Positions 53,406 to 62,476 are shown, counted from the stretch's first letter. The stretch: 64,000 bases of DNA from Candidatus Saccharibacteria bacterium UBA4387 (GCA_002391075.1 DGRN01000014.1:1-64000); one strand, 5' to 3'. The notes: a model not told the origin generated them from the letters alone. A program made the numbers and translations.

Positions 53406-54110
53406 CTACACATTAAGCAATTTTCGTATCATTTCGATCGAGTTGTTAGTGTTTTTGAGAAGTTCTACTTTACCATTAGGGCAGAAGACCAGAATCTTTG
53501 TCGCCATTTTGGCAGCTTCATTAATATCGTGGGTTACCAATATCGTTGTTACATTATGCAATTTACAGGCATCCATTACTACATTTTGTGCCTGTTGCTT
53601 TGTCAATTCATCCAAAGAAGCAAATGGCTCATCTAGAAGCAGAATCTGGGGATGTAGCGCAAGGGCACGAGCAATTGTTGTCCTTTGTTTCATGCCACCT
53701 GAGAGCTGATGTGGATATTTATCAAAATCAGATTCTGATATTTTCAGATCCAAAAGATATCGGCGAGAAACATCTTTAGCATCACTATATTTGATGTCGG
53801 TCGCCATCATTAGAGCCCATATTACATTATCTAATGCTGTTTTCCATGGAAAAAGTTGATTTTGTCCTTGACTAACAAGAATAGCATTTTTTGATGGCGC
53901 TTCAACGTTTTTATCAAATATGACTATATTTCCGGATGATGGACGCTCGAAGCCACCAATTATCCTCAGAAGAGTAGTTTTCCCACAACCAGAATAGCCA
54001 ATAATAGCAATCGTTTCGCCAGGTTTCAACTTGAAACTTACGTTTTTGAAGACTGTATGTTTGTTATATCTTTTTGCTACGTCATTCACTGAAACTGCTA
54101 CATTACTCAT
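53406..54110 (-). CDS. ABC importer ATPase, NitT/TauT type (SsuB/TauB-like)
   Basis: A 234-residue ABC ATPase. Walker A is IIGYSGCGKTTLLR, the Q-loop region SQGQNQLFPWKTAL, the signature QLSGGMKQRTTIARAL, and Walker B ILLLDEPFASLD. The LFPW motif after the Q-loop is typical of the nitrate/sulfonate/taurine subgroup. It overlaps the permease gene by eight bases. The block from here to about 57.4 kb is visibly AT-richer than its surroundings, with AAA/ATT/TTA codons common, suggesting acquisition. Confidence 0.92.
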   Translation of the reverse strand: MSNVAVSVNDVAKRYNKHTVFKNVSFKLKPGETIAIIGYSGCGKTTLLRIIGGFERPSSGNIVIFDKNVEAPSKNAILVSQGQNQLFPWKTALDNVIWALMMATDIKYSDAKDVSRRYLLDLKISESDFDKYPHQLSGGMKQRTTIARALALHPQILLLDEPFASLDELTKQQAQNVVMDACKLHNVTTILVTHDINEAAKMATKILVFCPNGKVELLKNTNNSIEMIRKLLNV

Positions 54111-54888
54111 TTTTCATCCCCCACTTTTTCAAAAGTTTATCTAGCTTGGAAAAAATAGCATATTCCATAATTAAGCCAATTAAGACTATGATTAACACGC
54201 CAGATAATACTTTATCCATATTACCGAACTGTCTATTAATATTAATAAAATAGCCTAAACCTCCGGCCGTACCTATGGCGCCAAAAATTATTTCAGCTCC
54301 GATGATAGATCGCCAAGCTCTACTGCACGCAATTTTTAGCCCAGCCACAATGTGCGGTAATACCGCAGGGAAGAAAACATCTTTTATTTTTCGAAAAATA
54401 CCTAAATTAATATTATCGGTAAATTCTCTGTACTCTTTAGGAATAGCAGAAATACTCTTAAGAAGATAAATTGTAAAAGTCCACAACACACTGTGAACTA
54501 CTAAAGTCACTATTGCGGCGTTGCCAATCCCAATCCACATTATAACTAGCGGTAGCAGTGCCATACTTGGGATAGAATTCATTGCTGGTGCGATGATGTT
54601 ATAGAAAGACAAAAATGTTTTCGATTTCTGACAGATAAATACAATTATGGCGGACAATAAGAAACTAATAGCTAAAGCCTCGATAAGAACCAGCAAAGTT
54701 CTACCGACCATCACAAAAAGGCTGCCAGTTGTGAGCTCTATCCAAGTAGTATATATCACCTGGCTAAAAGGCGGCAAAATATAATTCGGAACTAATCCTT
54801 GACGCGTAATTAATTCCCATAAAATTATTATTACGCAAATTAAACAAAATGCCCTTAGCTGGTATTTATTTTTTTGGAATACTTTCAT
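54103..54888 (-). CDS. ABC importer permease, NitT/TauT type (SsuC-like)
   Basis: A membrane permease of about 261 residues with six predicted segments and the EAA-type loop (KDVFFPAVLPHIVAGLKIACSRAW) that docks to the ATPase. The start is placed at 54888 (MKVFQKNKYQL). The frame opens upstream to 54936, but that part lies deeper inside the binding-protein gene and lacks hydrophobic character. Both choices overlap the upstream gene, so translation is coupled. Substrate unknown. Confidence 0.85.
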   Translation of the reverse strand: MKVFQKNKYQLRAFCLICVIIILWELITRQGLVPNYILPPFSQVIYTTWIELTTGSLFVMVGRTLLVLIEALAISFLLSAIIVFICQKSKTFLSFYNIIAPAMNSIPSMALLPLVIMWIGIGNAAIVTLVVHSVLWTFTIYLLKSISAIPKEYREFTDNINLGIFRKIKDVFFPAVLPHIVAGLKIACSRAWRSIIGAEIIFGAIGTAGGLGYFININRQFGNMDKVLSGVLIIVLIGLIMEYAIFSKLDKLLKKWGMKNE

Positions 54889-55831
54889 AATTCGGTAACT
54901 CTTCGAATGGTTTTGCCGGGGAATCCAAATATCCATAATCGTAGAGAATACTCGCCATTCTATCGTAACCGTAGACCTCTAAGCAAGCAGGGAATACTTG
55001 AAATTCGCGCTTAATCTGATCAACTGTCATATTGAAAAGCGGCGAAAGCGTATTCGCGACGGCGTCCAAATCATTATTGATTTTGTCTATGGCTTCCGCA
55101 TAAGCATCCATTGTTGGCTGTAATAAATCCGGATTCTGCCTGAAGAAGTCCGAATTGCCCAAGAACCAGTTTGCAATCCCGACATATTCTGTTTCGTCTG
55201 TAAGATCGCGCACTAGACGGATATCTGAGTTCAAGGCTTGAGCTTTTTCGACCATAGTGTTCGTAAGAATAGCGCCATCGACTTGGTTCGTTACTAATAA
55301 ATTAATTAAATCTGCTTCATTTACCGACAAGAATTGTTCATCACTAAATTCAATTCCGAAATTACGCTTCATGTCTGATTTAAAGACTATATCTTTTGCA
55401 CCCTGATAAGCAATTTTCTTGCCCGCCAAGTCGTTTGGCGTCTGGATGTTTGGATTCATAGTGTAGACAGCGCTCATTGATTTTGTGCCATTAGCCAGAA
55501 GCTGGATAGGATATCCCTTTTCGATCGCGGGGATAGCCTTGGTAGTTTCGAGCATCGCAACTACAACTCTCCCAGTAGCCAGTGCGTCTCGCCTATCACT
55601 GCCACTATCAATCGAGGTCCACTCAATTTCGACATTATCCGGCATATATTTTTCGAATAATTTATCTTCTTTTATAACATCCATGACGGCACTAGCTTGT
55701 GCATATTCATAAGCAGCAACGAATTTTATCTTCTCGTTGCCGTTATTAAAAAATAACGCTGCGAGAGCAATTATCGCAACGATTAAAATTGAACCGATTG
55801 CGGTTCCGTATACTATTTTCTTTTTATTCAC
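54866..55831 (-). CDS. ABC importer substrate-binding protein (NMT1/THI5-like, SsuA type)
   Basis: A 321-residue type II periplasmic-binding-fold protein. The N-terminal hydrophobic segment (about 6-28) has no lipobox cysteine, so it is a membrane anchor or signal peptide. Motifs of the NMT1/SsuA group are visible: DALATGRVVVAM, PNDLAGKKIAYQG and LLVTNQVDGAILT. Relatives bind sulfonates, taurine, nitrate or the thiamin pyrimidine, and none can be chosen here. AAGGAG precedes ATG. First gene of the importer operon. Confidence 0.88.
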   Translation of the reverse strand: MNKKKIVYGTAIGSILIVAIIALAALFFNNGNEKIKFVAAYEYAQASAVMDVIKEDKLFEKYMPDNVEIEWTSIDSGSDRRDALATGRVVVAMLETTKAIPAIEKGYPIQLLANGTKSMSAVYTMNPNIQTPNDLAGKKIAYQGAKDIVFKSDMKRNFGIEFSDEQFLSVNEADLINLLVTNQVDGAILTNTMVEKAQALNSDIRLVRDLTDETEYVGIANWFLGNSDFFRQNPDLLQPTMDAYAEAIDKINNDLDAVANTLSPLFNMTVDQIKREFQVFPACLEVYGYDRMASILYDYGYLDSPAKPFEELPNYESIPKK

Positions 55832-55906
55832 ACCAACTCCTTATGTTTGTTGTTAACAATAATAACATATTTTGCTCGATTTTACAGGGCGTGATAGTAT
55901 ATAGAC

Positions 55907-56647
55907 ATGAAAATTATTTCCATAAATGTTGCCGGGCGTTCCAATTTTGGTAAAAATTACCAAGAACGTATTGAAAAAATTGCAAAAATGCTCGAAAAAG
56001 AACAGGCAGACGTAGTTTGTATGCAAGAAGTAACATTTAATGAGACTGAAAGTTTGGCAGAAAAAATTAACGGTCTGCTCAATCATCCATATTCGTTTTG
56101 CATAGCTCAAATGTCTGAGAAATACACATTTGATAAATTTTCCAAAGCGGCTATGGAAAAATTCAAAGCTGGCCTAACCGAACATGTTGGAAATTATTTA
56201 ACGGACGGAATGGCAATCTTGTCTAAAATTCCAATCGCGAATTCTAGTACCATCGTCATGAAACCGGCACCAGCTGATGAACGCGGAAAGCCTGATCTCC
56301 GTGTTCGAATTGTTCAAAATATTAAACTCGATTCTGGTATAACAATCTCAAATGTCCATCTAGTAACTAACAATAATGCTTATATGCAGCTGCAAGAGCT
56401 CCTAGATTATCGAAAATCGGATATTATCGTCGGCGATTTTAATATGTCTACTGATGATATCAAGAAACATGCTAATATTTGGAAAGACTCTTATTCAGAA
56501 TCAACCGATTTTGAAAATTACGTTTCCTTCCCGAGTGAAGATGCGACTTTTGATCACATGCTTTTGTCTCCGAAATTTCATTTTGAATCAATCCGTACGA
56601 TTGATGGACTATCTGATCATTCGGCTATCGTTTTTGAACTGAATTAA
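55907..56647 (+). CDS. Endonuclease/exonuclease/phosphatase (EEP) family protein
   Basis: A 246-residue EEP hydrolase. Motifs are ISINVAG, MQEVTFNE (metal Glu), NVHLVTNN, VGDFNMS and the final FDHMLLS with SDHSAI. Substrates in the family include DNA, phosphoinositides and nucleotides; the form without an AP-endonuclease DNA-binding loop leaves this open. No signal peptide. A TAGTAT -10 at 55895-55900 lies six bases before ATG. AT-rich like the adjacent importer, and divergent from it. Confidence 0.88.
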   Translation: MKIISINVAGRSNFGKNYQERIEKIAKMLEKEQADVVCMQEVTFNETESLAEKINGLLNHPYSFCIAQMSEKYTFDKFSKAAMEKFKAGLTEHVGNYLTDGMAILSKIPIANSSTIVMKPAPADERGKPDLRVRIVQNIKLDSGITISNVHLVTNNNAYMQLQELLDYRKSDIIVGDFNMSTDDIKKHANIWKDSYSESTDFENYVSFPSEDATFDHMLLSPKFHFESIRTIDGLSDHSAIVFELN

Positions 56648-56672
56648 AAAACCGCCACAGGGTGACGGTTTT
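56648..56672 (+). terminator. Intrinsic terminator
   Basis: AAAACCG (56648-56654) pairs with CGGTTTT (56666-56672), with an inner CAC/GTG pair and one C-A mismatch. Confidence 0.75.
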
Positions 56673-56674
56673 AA

Positions 56675-57433
56675 TTGGTGGGTTAATTCATAACTGATTA
56701 TTGCATATTTTTTCGACGATATGACGTGCATAATTGATGAACTCAGTTGAAGCATACGTTCCCGATACTATTTCCGTCATAATATCAAATTTTTGCTCAT
56801 TGAATTCGGATGCAAACATATCAAATGCTTCAGAATAAGACTTAGCGATAATGCAATGTCCTTCTGACCTTAAACACATTTTTAAAACAATATAAAGTGT
56901 TTTCAAGATGATGCGCTTATCGTCTGACGGCGCATAAAGTGCGCGCCTTAATTTATGGAGATACATCGGCATCATGCACTTATCGTCTTCCTGGATTTCT
57001 CTGAGAGTTACATTGGGGAATTCCGTGACAGCTTCTTTTTTCACGAAGTTCGGAGCAAGCAGTCCTTCGCTAACCTGGTAGAATACGACATTAGTTTTGT
57101 CGTCAAACATTTTCTCGTTGAACTCGTGTTGAGATAAGAGTGCTAGCGCAATTTTAATAGAGTATTTCGCTTGCGCATTATGCAATTCTCTTAATGATGC
57201 GAAATCGAGTTTATCCGCAACGATTAATATGTCAATATCAGACCAGCCAGGAATATATTTTTCCAGACCGCAACTGCTAGTGAGCATAAAAACTATCATC
57301 CTATCACCAAGAATACGAACTGCATCATCGAAATAACCGTTTAAGACACGTTGATACTCGGGATTGAGATTATAGTCACTTAAACTTCGGATTCTCATAC
57401 TATTCACCACCTTCTAAAAGTCCAACCCACCAA
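56675..57433. repeat. Ten-base inverted repeats bracketing the nucleotidyltransferase gene
   Basis: TTGGTGGGTT (56675-56684) recurs inverted as AACCCACCAA (57424-57433), with further partial match outside. The pair brackets exactly one gene, within 25 bases on each side. Confidence 0.5.
56688..57398 (-). CDS. Nucleotidyltransferase-fold protein (MNT/aminoglycoside type)
   Basis: A 236-residue protein with the nucleotidyltransferase signature: TSSCGLEKYIPGWSDIDILIV (shape GS..., then DxD) at about 38-60, followed by a helical C-terminal domain. Relatives include aminoglycoside adenylyltransferases and MNT antitoxins. The start is put at ATG 57398, with AGAAGGTGG seven bases upstream; a GTG at 57410 is also in frame but would overlap that site. 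AT-rich, with an inverted repeat on each side. Substrate unknown; antibiotic modification is possible but not shown. Confidence 0.72.
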   Translation of the reverse strand: MRIRSLSDYNLNPEYQRVLNGYFDDAVRILGDRMIVFMLTSSCGLEKYIPGWSDIDILIVADKLDFASLRELHNAQAKYSIKIALALLSQHEFNEKMFDDKTNVVFYQVSEGLLAPNFVKKEAVTEFPNVTLREIQEDDKCMMPMYLHKLRRALYAPSDDKRIILKTLYIVLKMCLRSEGHCIIAKSYSEAFDMFASEFNEQKFDIMTEIVSGTYASTEFINYARHIVEKICNNQL

Positions 57434-57702
57434 TAAACATATTATAACATAAAATTCGGGAAAATGACATAGTAAAAGTATAGATACGTAGCGAAACTTG
57501 GATTAAAATGCCCTTAGGGCATTCTCGTACTGCAATCTCGGCGGGAGATAAACAATGCGCCGTCGTTCTTCGCTTCGCTCGAACCGGGCATTGGACGAAC
57601 CCACAAGGCTTCTCGTCCCCTCAGTATCATTATTTTCGAGAATAGAATTGCCTAGTTGGGTGATTTCTTTATTTGAAGCGCTGTTATTGACAGAGCGAAA
57701 AT
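57434..57702. other. Noncoding stretch beside tRNA-Glu
   Basis: About 270 bases without a supported gene. It contains the palindrome AATGCCC-TTA-GGGCATT near 57500-57516 and GC-richer sequence (57530-57640) between AT-rich flanks. The only frame, 57555-57704, is 49 codons and looks incidental. It could hold a small RNA or the scar of an insertion. Confidence 0.4.
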
Positions 57703-57726
57703 AAAAAATTGCCTAAATAGGCAATT
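57703..57726 (-). terminator. Intrinsic terminator of tRNA-Glu
   Basis: AATTGCCT (57707-57714) pairs with AGGCAATT (57719-57726); read on the minus strand it is followed by six T. Confidence 0.8.
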
Positions 57727-57738
57727 CTAACTCGAAAA

Positions 57739-57815
57739 TGGTGATCCCGAAGGGAGTCGAACCCTTGATTTTCTGGATGAGAACCAGACGTCCTGGACCA
57801 CTAGACGACGGGACC
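57739..57815 (-). tRNA. tRNA-Glu (anticodon CTC)
   Basis: Reverse complement reads GGTCCCGTCGTCTAGTGG at the 5' end, an anticodon loop TTCTCAT between CTGG/CCAG (anticodon CTC), a T-arm GGGTTCGACTCCC, and an encoded CCA end. The acceptor stem GGTCCCG/CGGGATC has one G-U pair. A minus-strand promoter (TTTACA, 17 bases, TAAGAT) lies at about 57823-57853. A minor Glu isoacceptor, reading GAG. Confidence 0.93.
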
Positions 57816-57911
57816 ATTTGTAACAATCTTATCAGATTTCCAAAAAGATGTAAAGCCTCGCCCACGCGCCGCAAAATTGACTTTTTAAACCGTTTGTGCT
57901 ATAATTATATT

Positions 57912-58328
57912 ATGTTTAAACCACTTTCGCCGGAGCAGATTCGCAATCTCGTAGAGCATATCATTTTGCAACAACTCAAAGCTCACGGCGATTTCGTGCC
58001 AGATTTCTTCCTCGCAAAAGCCGAGCCGCTCATAAAAGAAGCCATCGACTGGCAGGCCGCCAATCCAAAGCAGAGCGTTTACGGCAATTTTCGCGCAGAC
58101 CTCAAAGCTAAGCACCTTGCACAAAAACTCATCAACAGCGACGAGGGCGAGCGCTACGAGCTGAGCGACGAAAATCTGGAACGCCTCAGCCTCCTCGAAG
58201 AAGCTACCACACTTTACGCCGAGCAGGGCAAGACACCGTCCGACGAGGAACTCTGCCAGGAATTCGACTTCACACCGGCAGAACTCGCCGCCTTGCGCGC
58301 CATCCAAACATTCAAACAATCGCAGTGA
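57912..58328 (+). CDS. Hypothetical helical protein (138 aa)
   Basis: A 138-residue, acidic, all-helical soluble protein with no recognised family. The C-terminal part (PSDEELCQEFDFTPAELAAL) resembles a sigma-factor-like or helix-turn-helix segment, but only loosely. The start at 57912 is set by TTGACT (57877-57882), 17 bases, TATAAT (57900-57905) six bases before ATG. The frame extends upstream across the tRNA but is not coding there. Twelve bases separate it from the FemAB-like gene, which has its own -10. Confidence 0.65.
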   Translation: MFKPLSPEQIRNLVEHIILQQLKAHGDFVPDFFLAKAEPLIKEAIDWQAANPKQSVYGNFRADLKAKHLAQKLINSDEGERYELSDENLERLSLLEEATTLYAEQGKTPSDEELCQEFDFTPAELAALRAIQTFKQSQ

Positions 58329-58340
58329 TATAATCTTTTT

Positions 58341-59294
58341 ATGACAAGCAAAAATTCCAAACCAGCGCCATCCGACCTTCATTTTTTGCAATCCAAAGCC
58401 TGGGAGGAATTTCAGCAGAGCGAAGGCTATAAAACTTTCCGCCAAAAAGGGCAAGATTTTGAGTTTATGGCCATTCTAAAGCATACGCCACTCGGGAATT
58501 ACCTATTCCTGCCATATGGACCATGCCTAAAAAACAAAACCGCGCTAGCTGCCGCCACGCACGCCATCAAAAAACTCGCCACCGAGCAGAAATGCTTCTT
58601 CGTTCGCATAGAACCAACCATTCCGTTCGCCGAGTCCGAAATGCGCAAAATCGGCGCCAAAAAATCCCACCACATCGACCCAGAGCACACCTGGATCCTA
58701 GATTTGCCCAAGACCGACGAGGAAATCTACCAAATCATCGGCAAAAACAAGGCACGCGCCCATCGCAACCGCGCACTCAAAAACATCACAGTCCGAACCA
58801 GCAAAGACGTCGCCGATATGGATATATTTTTCAAATTTTACGAAGATGTCGCCAAAAAGGACAATTTCCAGACTAGCGAGCGCAACTATCTCGCGCATCA
58901 GCTCAAATTCGACTTTGCTACGCTTTATATTGCTGAATTCGAAAAGCAAGTCATCGCCGCCACAATCATGTATAGCGGCAAAGACGCCTGCTACTACGCC
59001 TACGCTGGCACAGATTACGAGCATCGCAAAAAAGAAGGTGGCGCCATCTTATTAACACAAATGCTATTCGACGCCCGCGCGGCTGGCAAAAAGTATTTCG
59101 ATTTTTGGGGCATTACCACGTCGGACGATCCCGCCGACCCATGGTTCGGTTTTACAAAATTCAAAAAATCCTTCGGCGGCCGCCAAATCGACTACGCCGG
59201 CACCTATGATATTGTTTTGTCGCCAGCTAAATACCGCGCCTATGGCGTCCTGCGCAAAATCAACCGCGCCAAGCGCAAACTCACCCGCCGCTAG
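58341..59294 (+). CDS. FemAB/FemX-like peptidoglycan aminoacyltransferase
   Basis: A 317-residue protein of the FemAB family (double GNAT fold). Visible are WEEFQQSEGYKTFRQ, GNYLFLPYGPCL, the basic KARAHRNRALKNITV, and near the end YFDFWGITTSDDP with FTKFKKSFGGRQIDYAGTYD. Fem transferases add amino acids from aminoacyl-tRNA to the cell-wall stem peptide. Fits with MurL/MurD in the same window. Leaderless: TATAAT 58329-58334, six bases before ATG. Confidence 0.88.
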   Translation: MTSKNSKPAPSDLHFLQSKAWEEFQQSEGYKTFRQKGQDFEFMAILKHTPLGNYLFLPYGPCLKNKTALAAATHAIKKLATEQKCFFVRIEPTIPFAESEMRKIGAKKSHHIDPEHTWILDLPKTDEEIYQIIGKNKARAHRNRALKNITVRTSKDVADMDIFFKFYEDVAKKDNFQTSERNYLAHQLKFDFATLYIAEFEKQVIAATIMYSGKDACYYAYAGTDYEHRKKEGGAILLTQMLFDARAAGKKYFDFWGITTSDDPADPWFGFTKFKKSFGGRQIDYAGTYDIVLSPAKYRAYGVLRKINRAKRKLTRR

Positions 59295-59303
59295 CCGCCA
59301 AAA

Positions 59304-59403
59304 TTGACTTTTTGCGCCAAATGTGATATAATAAGAGTGTTGGCTTCCACCATCGCTCTTTTTGAGACGAAGAATTTCCGCCCCTATCCAAAGGAGGTAA
59401 ATT
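59304..59403 (+). promoter_or_regulatory. Promoter and leader of the small membrane protein gene
   Basis: TTGACT with a T-run (59304-59309), 17-base spacer, TATAAT (59327-59332). The leader of about 65 bases ends in AAAGGAGG. An AGAGTG/CGCTCT match followed by TTTTT exists, but its first arm lies mostly before the predicted start, so it is unlikely to fold in the RNA. Confidence 0.75.
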
Positions 59404-59751
59404 ATGCGTAAACACATCGGTACGGTTCTCGCGAACCTCGTCGCAATTCTGCATCTCGCCATCTGCGCCTGCTTGCTACTGACAGGGTACACCGCAATCG
59501 CCTGCATCGTTTCCGCCGTCGTCATTATCATGTCGACAATCTATTTCGTAAAGATTAACGGCGGCAACGCGGCCATCTTGGCAGTATCAAACTGGGCTTA
59601 CGGCCTTGCGGTCTTTGCGGTCAGCTTTTGCAGCCTCAGCTTCGTAGCACTCAGCGGCCAAGCATGCGCAATTCTGTTCGGAGCCATCGCTCTCGTCGGT
59701 CTCATCGCCGAAGTTCTCACTACCAACAGCGTCGTCGAAGGACGCCTCTAA
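59404..59751 (+). CDS. Small membrane protein (115 aa, 4 segments)
   Basis: A 115-residue hydrophobic protein with four predicted membrane segments (about 8-25, 29-48, 56-78, 84-105) and short loops. Cysteines occur in the first, second, third and fourth segments. No family recognised. AAAGGAGG precedes ATG and a consensus promoter drives it, so expression should be high. Monocistronic with terminator. Confidence 0.75.
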   Translation: MRKHIGTVLANLVAILHLAICACLLLTGYTAIACIVSAVVIIMSTIYFVKINGGNAAILAVSNWAYGLAVFAVSFCSLSFVALSGQACAILFGAIALVGLIAEVLTTNSVVEGRL

Positions 59752-59760
59752 TCCACCAGC

Positions 59761-59784
59761 ACCGGCTCTTTCGAGCCGGTTTTT
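59761..59784 (+). terminator. Intrinsic terminator
   Basis: ACCGGCTC (59761-59768) pairs with GAGCCGGT (59773-59780), TTTC loop, then TTTT. Confidence 0.92.
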
Positions 59785-59828
59785 CCCGCATTTTACTACA
59801 AACCGACAATCGTTGTATAATATTTCTT

Positions 59829-61799
59829 ATGAATTTCAAGTTGCATAGTAAATATCAGCCAACTGGCGATCAGCCGCAAGCCATCGCTCAGCTTTTGCAG
59901 GGGCTGCGAAATGGCGAACGCGAGCAAACCCTACTCGGCGTCACCGGCTCCGGCAAGACTTTTACTATGGCAAACATCGTCGAGCAGATGAATCGCCCAA
60001 CGCTCGTCCTTGCGCACAACAAAACGCTCGCCGCGCAGCTTTATTCCGAGTTTCGTGAATTCTTCCCTGAGAACGAGATTCATTATTTCGTGAGCTATTT
60101 CGACTACTACCAACCGGAAGCTTACATTGCGAGCACCGACACTTATATCGAAAAAGATTCCGCCATCAACGAAGAAATCGACCGCCTGCGCCACGCCGCC
60201 ACCGAGGCGCTCCTGACTCGTCGCGACACTCTTATCGTCGCCTCAGTTTCCTGCATCTACGGCATCGGTTCGCCAGACAATTACAAAGCCATGGCAATCC
60301 GCGTCGCTAGGGGAGAACAGCGCGACATGTCGCAATTCGTGCGGCTTTTGACCGAAATTCAGTATCATCGCAACGATATCGCGTTTGAGCGTGGTAATTT
60401 TCGCGTTCGCGGCGACGTCGTAGATGTTTTTCCAGCCTCCGGCGATCGCGCCTATCGTCTAGAGTTCGGCTTCGACCAAGTCGAAAACATCAAGGTCATT
60501 GACCCGCTCACCGCCGAAGTCATCAGTACGCCAGACGAAATCGGCATCTTTCCGAACACTCACTACGCCACACCAAAAGAAGACCTCGACCGCGCCATTC
60601 GCAAAATTAAGGCAGAGTACGACGACCGGCTCGACTGGTTCAACAAGCAACACAAATACCTCGAGGCGCAACGCCTCAGTCAGCGCATCAAGTACGACCT
60701 CGAAATGCTCGAGCAAACCGGCTTCGTAAAGGGCATCGAAAACTATTCGCGTCATCTCGACGGCCGCCTCATGGGGCAACCGCCGGCCACTTTGCTGGAC
60801 TTCTTCCCGAAGGATTTCCTGATTTTGGTCGACGAGTCGCACATGACTCTGCCGCAGATTCGCGGTATGTTCAACGGCGACCATGCACGCAAAGAAACGC
60901 TCGTCGAATATGGCTTTCGCTTGCCGTCTGCGCTAGACAACCGTCCGCTCACTTTTGCCGAATTCGACCGCCACATCAATCAAATTATCTACGTCTCGGC
61001 TACGCCCGGCGATTATGAGCTTGAGCACAGTCCAGAGCCAGCTCAGCAGGTCATTCGCCCGACCGGCCTACTGGATCCCGAAATCGAAGTTCGCCCAAGC
61101 GACAACCAAATCGACGACCTCGTCGAAGAAATCGACCGCACCATCGCCAAAGGGCAACGCATTCTCGTCACCACGCTTACGAAACGCATGGCAGAAGACC
61201 TTAGCGAGCATCTCATCGAGCTTGGCGTCAAGACCGCCTACATTCATTCAGATATCGACACACTCGAACGCGGCGACATTCTGCGCGATCTTCGTGCCGG
61301 CACTTACGATGTTCTAGTCGGCATCAACCTATTACGCGAGGGTCTCGATTTGCCAGAAGTTTCACTCGTCGCCATCCTCGACGCCGACAAAGAAGGCTTT
61401 TTGCGCAGCGAATCGGCACTCATTCAGACCATCGGCCGCGCCGCTCGCCACGTAGAAGGCCACGTCATCATGTACGCCGACAACATCACCAAGAGTATGC
61501 GCAACGCCATCGACGAAACCAACCGCCGCCGCGAAATCCAGCAAAAATACAACGCCGAACACGGCATTACGCCAACCAGCGTCGCTAAAGAAATCAGCCA
61601 AGGCCTCCGCGCCATCATTCCGGAAAAAGAGAAGAGCAACAAGCTCAATCTGAAGAAGATTCCACGCGAAGAACTTCCGACCATCATTAAGGAGCTCACT
61701 GCCCAGATGCAACTCGCCGCCGCCAACCTCGAATTCGAACGAGCCGCCGAGCTACGCGACCAAATCGAAGACATCAAAACCGCACTAGCGCACAAATAA
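59829..61799 (+). CDS. uvrB: Excinuclease ABC subunit B
   Basis: A 656-residue UvrB, the helicase-like damage-verification subunit. Walker [15 protein letters not shown], beta-hairpin region [31 protein letters not shown] (DExH), [32 protein letters not shown], and the C-terminal UVR motif [15 protein letters not shown] that binds UvrC. The start at 59829 follows TATAAT (59816-59821) by seven bases; the longer frame from 59628 overlaps the upstream gene and terminator. Works with UvrA (49655, minus strand). Confidence 0.97.
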   Translation: MNFKLHSKYQPTGDQPQAIAQLLQGLRNGEREQTLLGVTGSGKTFTMANIVEQMNRPTLVLAHNKTLAAQLYSEFREFFPENEIHYFVSYFDYYQPEAYIASTDTYIEKDSAINEEIDRLRHAATEALLTRRDTLIVASVSCIYGIGSPDNYKAMAIRVARGEQRDMSQFVRLLTEIQYHRNDIAFERGNFRVRGDVVDVFPASGDRAYRLEFGFDQVENIKVIDPLTAEVISTPDEIGIFPNTHYATPKEDLDRAIRKIKAEYDDRLDWFNKQHKYLEAQRLSQRIKYDLEMLEQTGFVKGIENYSRHLDGRLMGQPPATLLDFFPKDFLILVDESHMTLPQIRGMFNGDHARKETLVEYGFRLPSALDNRPLTFAEFDRHINQIIYVSATPGDYELEHSPEPAQQVIRPTGLLDPEIEVRPSDNQIDDLVEEIDRTIAKGQRILVTTLTKRMAEDLSEHLIELGVKTAYIHSDIDTLERGDILRDLRAGTYDVLVGINLLREGLDLPEVSLVAILDADKEGFLRSESALIQTIGRAARHVEGHVIMYADNITKSMRNAIDETNRRREIQQKYNAEHGITPTSVAKEISQGLRAIIPEKEKSNKLNLKKIPREELPTIIKELTAQMQLAAANLEFERAAELRDQIEDIKTALAHK

Positions 61800-61879
61800 G
61801 CACAAATCTTTTGCACGAGCACCTTACAATGCCGGCACAGACCAAATTCGTGGACTATAATACAAAACAAGGAGTAAAA

Positions 61880-62455
61880 ATGAAAATCATCTTAGCATCA
61901 CAATCACAAGTCCGTAAGCAATTCCTGCTCGACGCAGGGTTAGAGTTCGACGTAATTGTCAGCGACGTCGACGAAACGCCGGACGAATCAAAAAACTTCC
62001 GCGACCAGCTCGCCGAAATCGCCATGCGAAAAGCAAAAGCAGTACTTGAGCGTACAAAAGACCAGGGGCGCCGCCTCATTCTCGCCGGCGACCAAAACAT
62101 TATTTTCGAAAACCAATCATGGGGCAAGCCTAAAACTATCGAAGAAGGTCGCAGCCTAGTCGGCCGCATGCGTGGCGCCAGCGACATCTACGCCTACACC
62201 GGCAACGCATTCGTTTTAGCGGACGGCGATCAAATCCTTCAGTGCGTCAACCTCACCGACGCAGCAAAACTCCGCGTGGATAGCATATCCGACGCAGAGT
62301 TGGACGCTTATCTCGCCAAAGGCAGCTACAAAACTTATTGCGGCGGCATTTGCGTAACGGATGGCGACTTCGTTCACTTGGCTGAAGGTCGCGAATCTAC
62401 CGTGCACGGAATCACCATCGAATATGCGCTAGAGATGCTCAAAAACGAGAGCTAG
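61880..62455 (+). CDS. Maf-like nucleotide pyrophosphatase
   Basis: A 191-residue Maf/HAM1-like protein. ILASQSQVRKQFLLDAGLEF corresponds to the Maf N-terminal motif (usually SxSPRR), DVDETPDE and LAGDQNIIFE hold the metal-binding acids, and GKPKTIEEGRSLVGRMRG the next motif. Maf proteins hydrolyse non-canonical or modified NTPs (dTTP, UTP, m5UTP). The Pro-Arg-Arg part is altered (QVRK), so substrate may differ. The start at 61880 is fixed by AAGGAG; TATAAT at about 61857 gives a short leader. Confidence 0.85.
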   Translation: MKIILASQSQVRKQFLLDAGLEFDVIVSDVDETPDESKNFRDQLAEIAMRKAKAVLERTKDQGRRLILAGDQNIIFENQSWGKPKTIEEGRSLVGRMRGASDIYAYTGNAFVLADGDQILQCVNLTDAAKLRVDSISDAELDAYLAKGSYKTYCGGICVTDGDFVHLAEGRESTVHGITIEYALEMLKNES

Positions 62456-62476
62456 CCTAAAACATAACGCCTATGC

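Noticed and set aside
57555..57704. 49-codon frame in the noncoding stretch near tRNA-Glu
   Set aside because: No ribosome site, Arg/Leu/Ser-rich random-looking product, and it runs into the tRNA terminator.
57738..57911. Upstream extension of the 138-residue gene across tRNA-Glu
   Set aside because: The extension is a translation of the tRNA itself. A promoter with TATAAT six bases before 57912 sets the true start.
59334..59365. Terminator-like hairpin at the start of the 59404 leader
   Set aside because: The first arm (59334-59339) lies mostly before the predicted transcription start, so the stem cannot form in the RNA.
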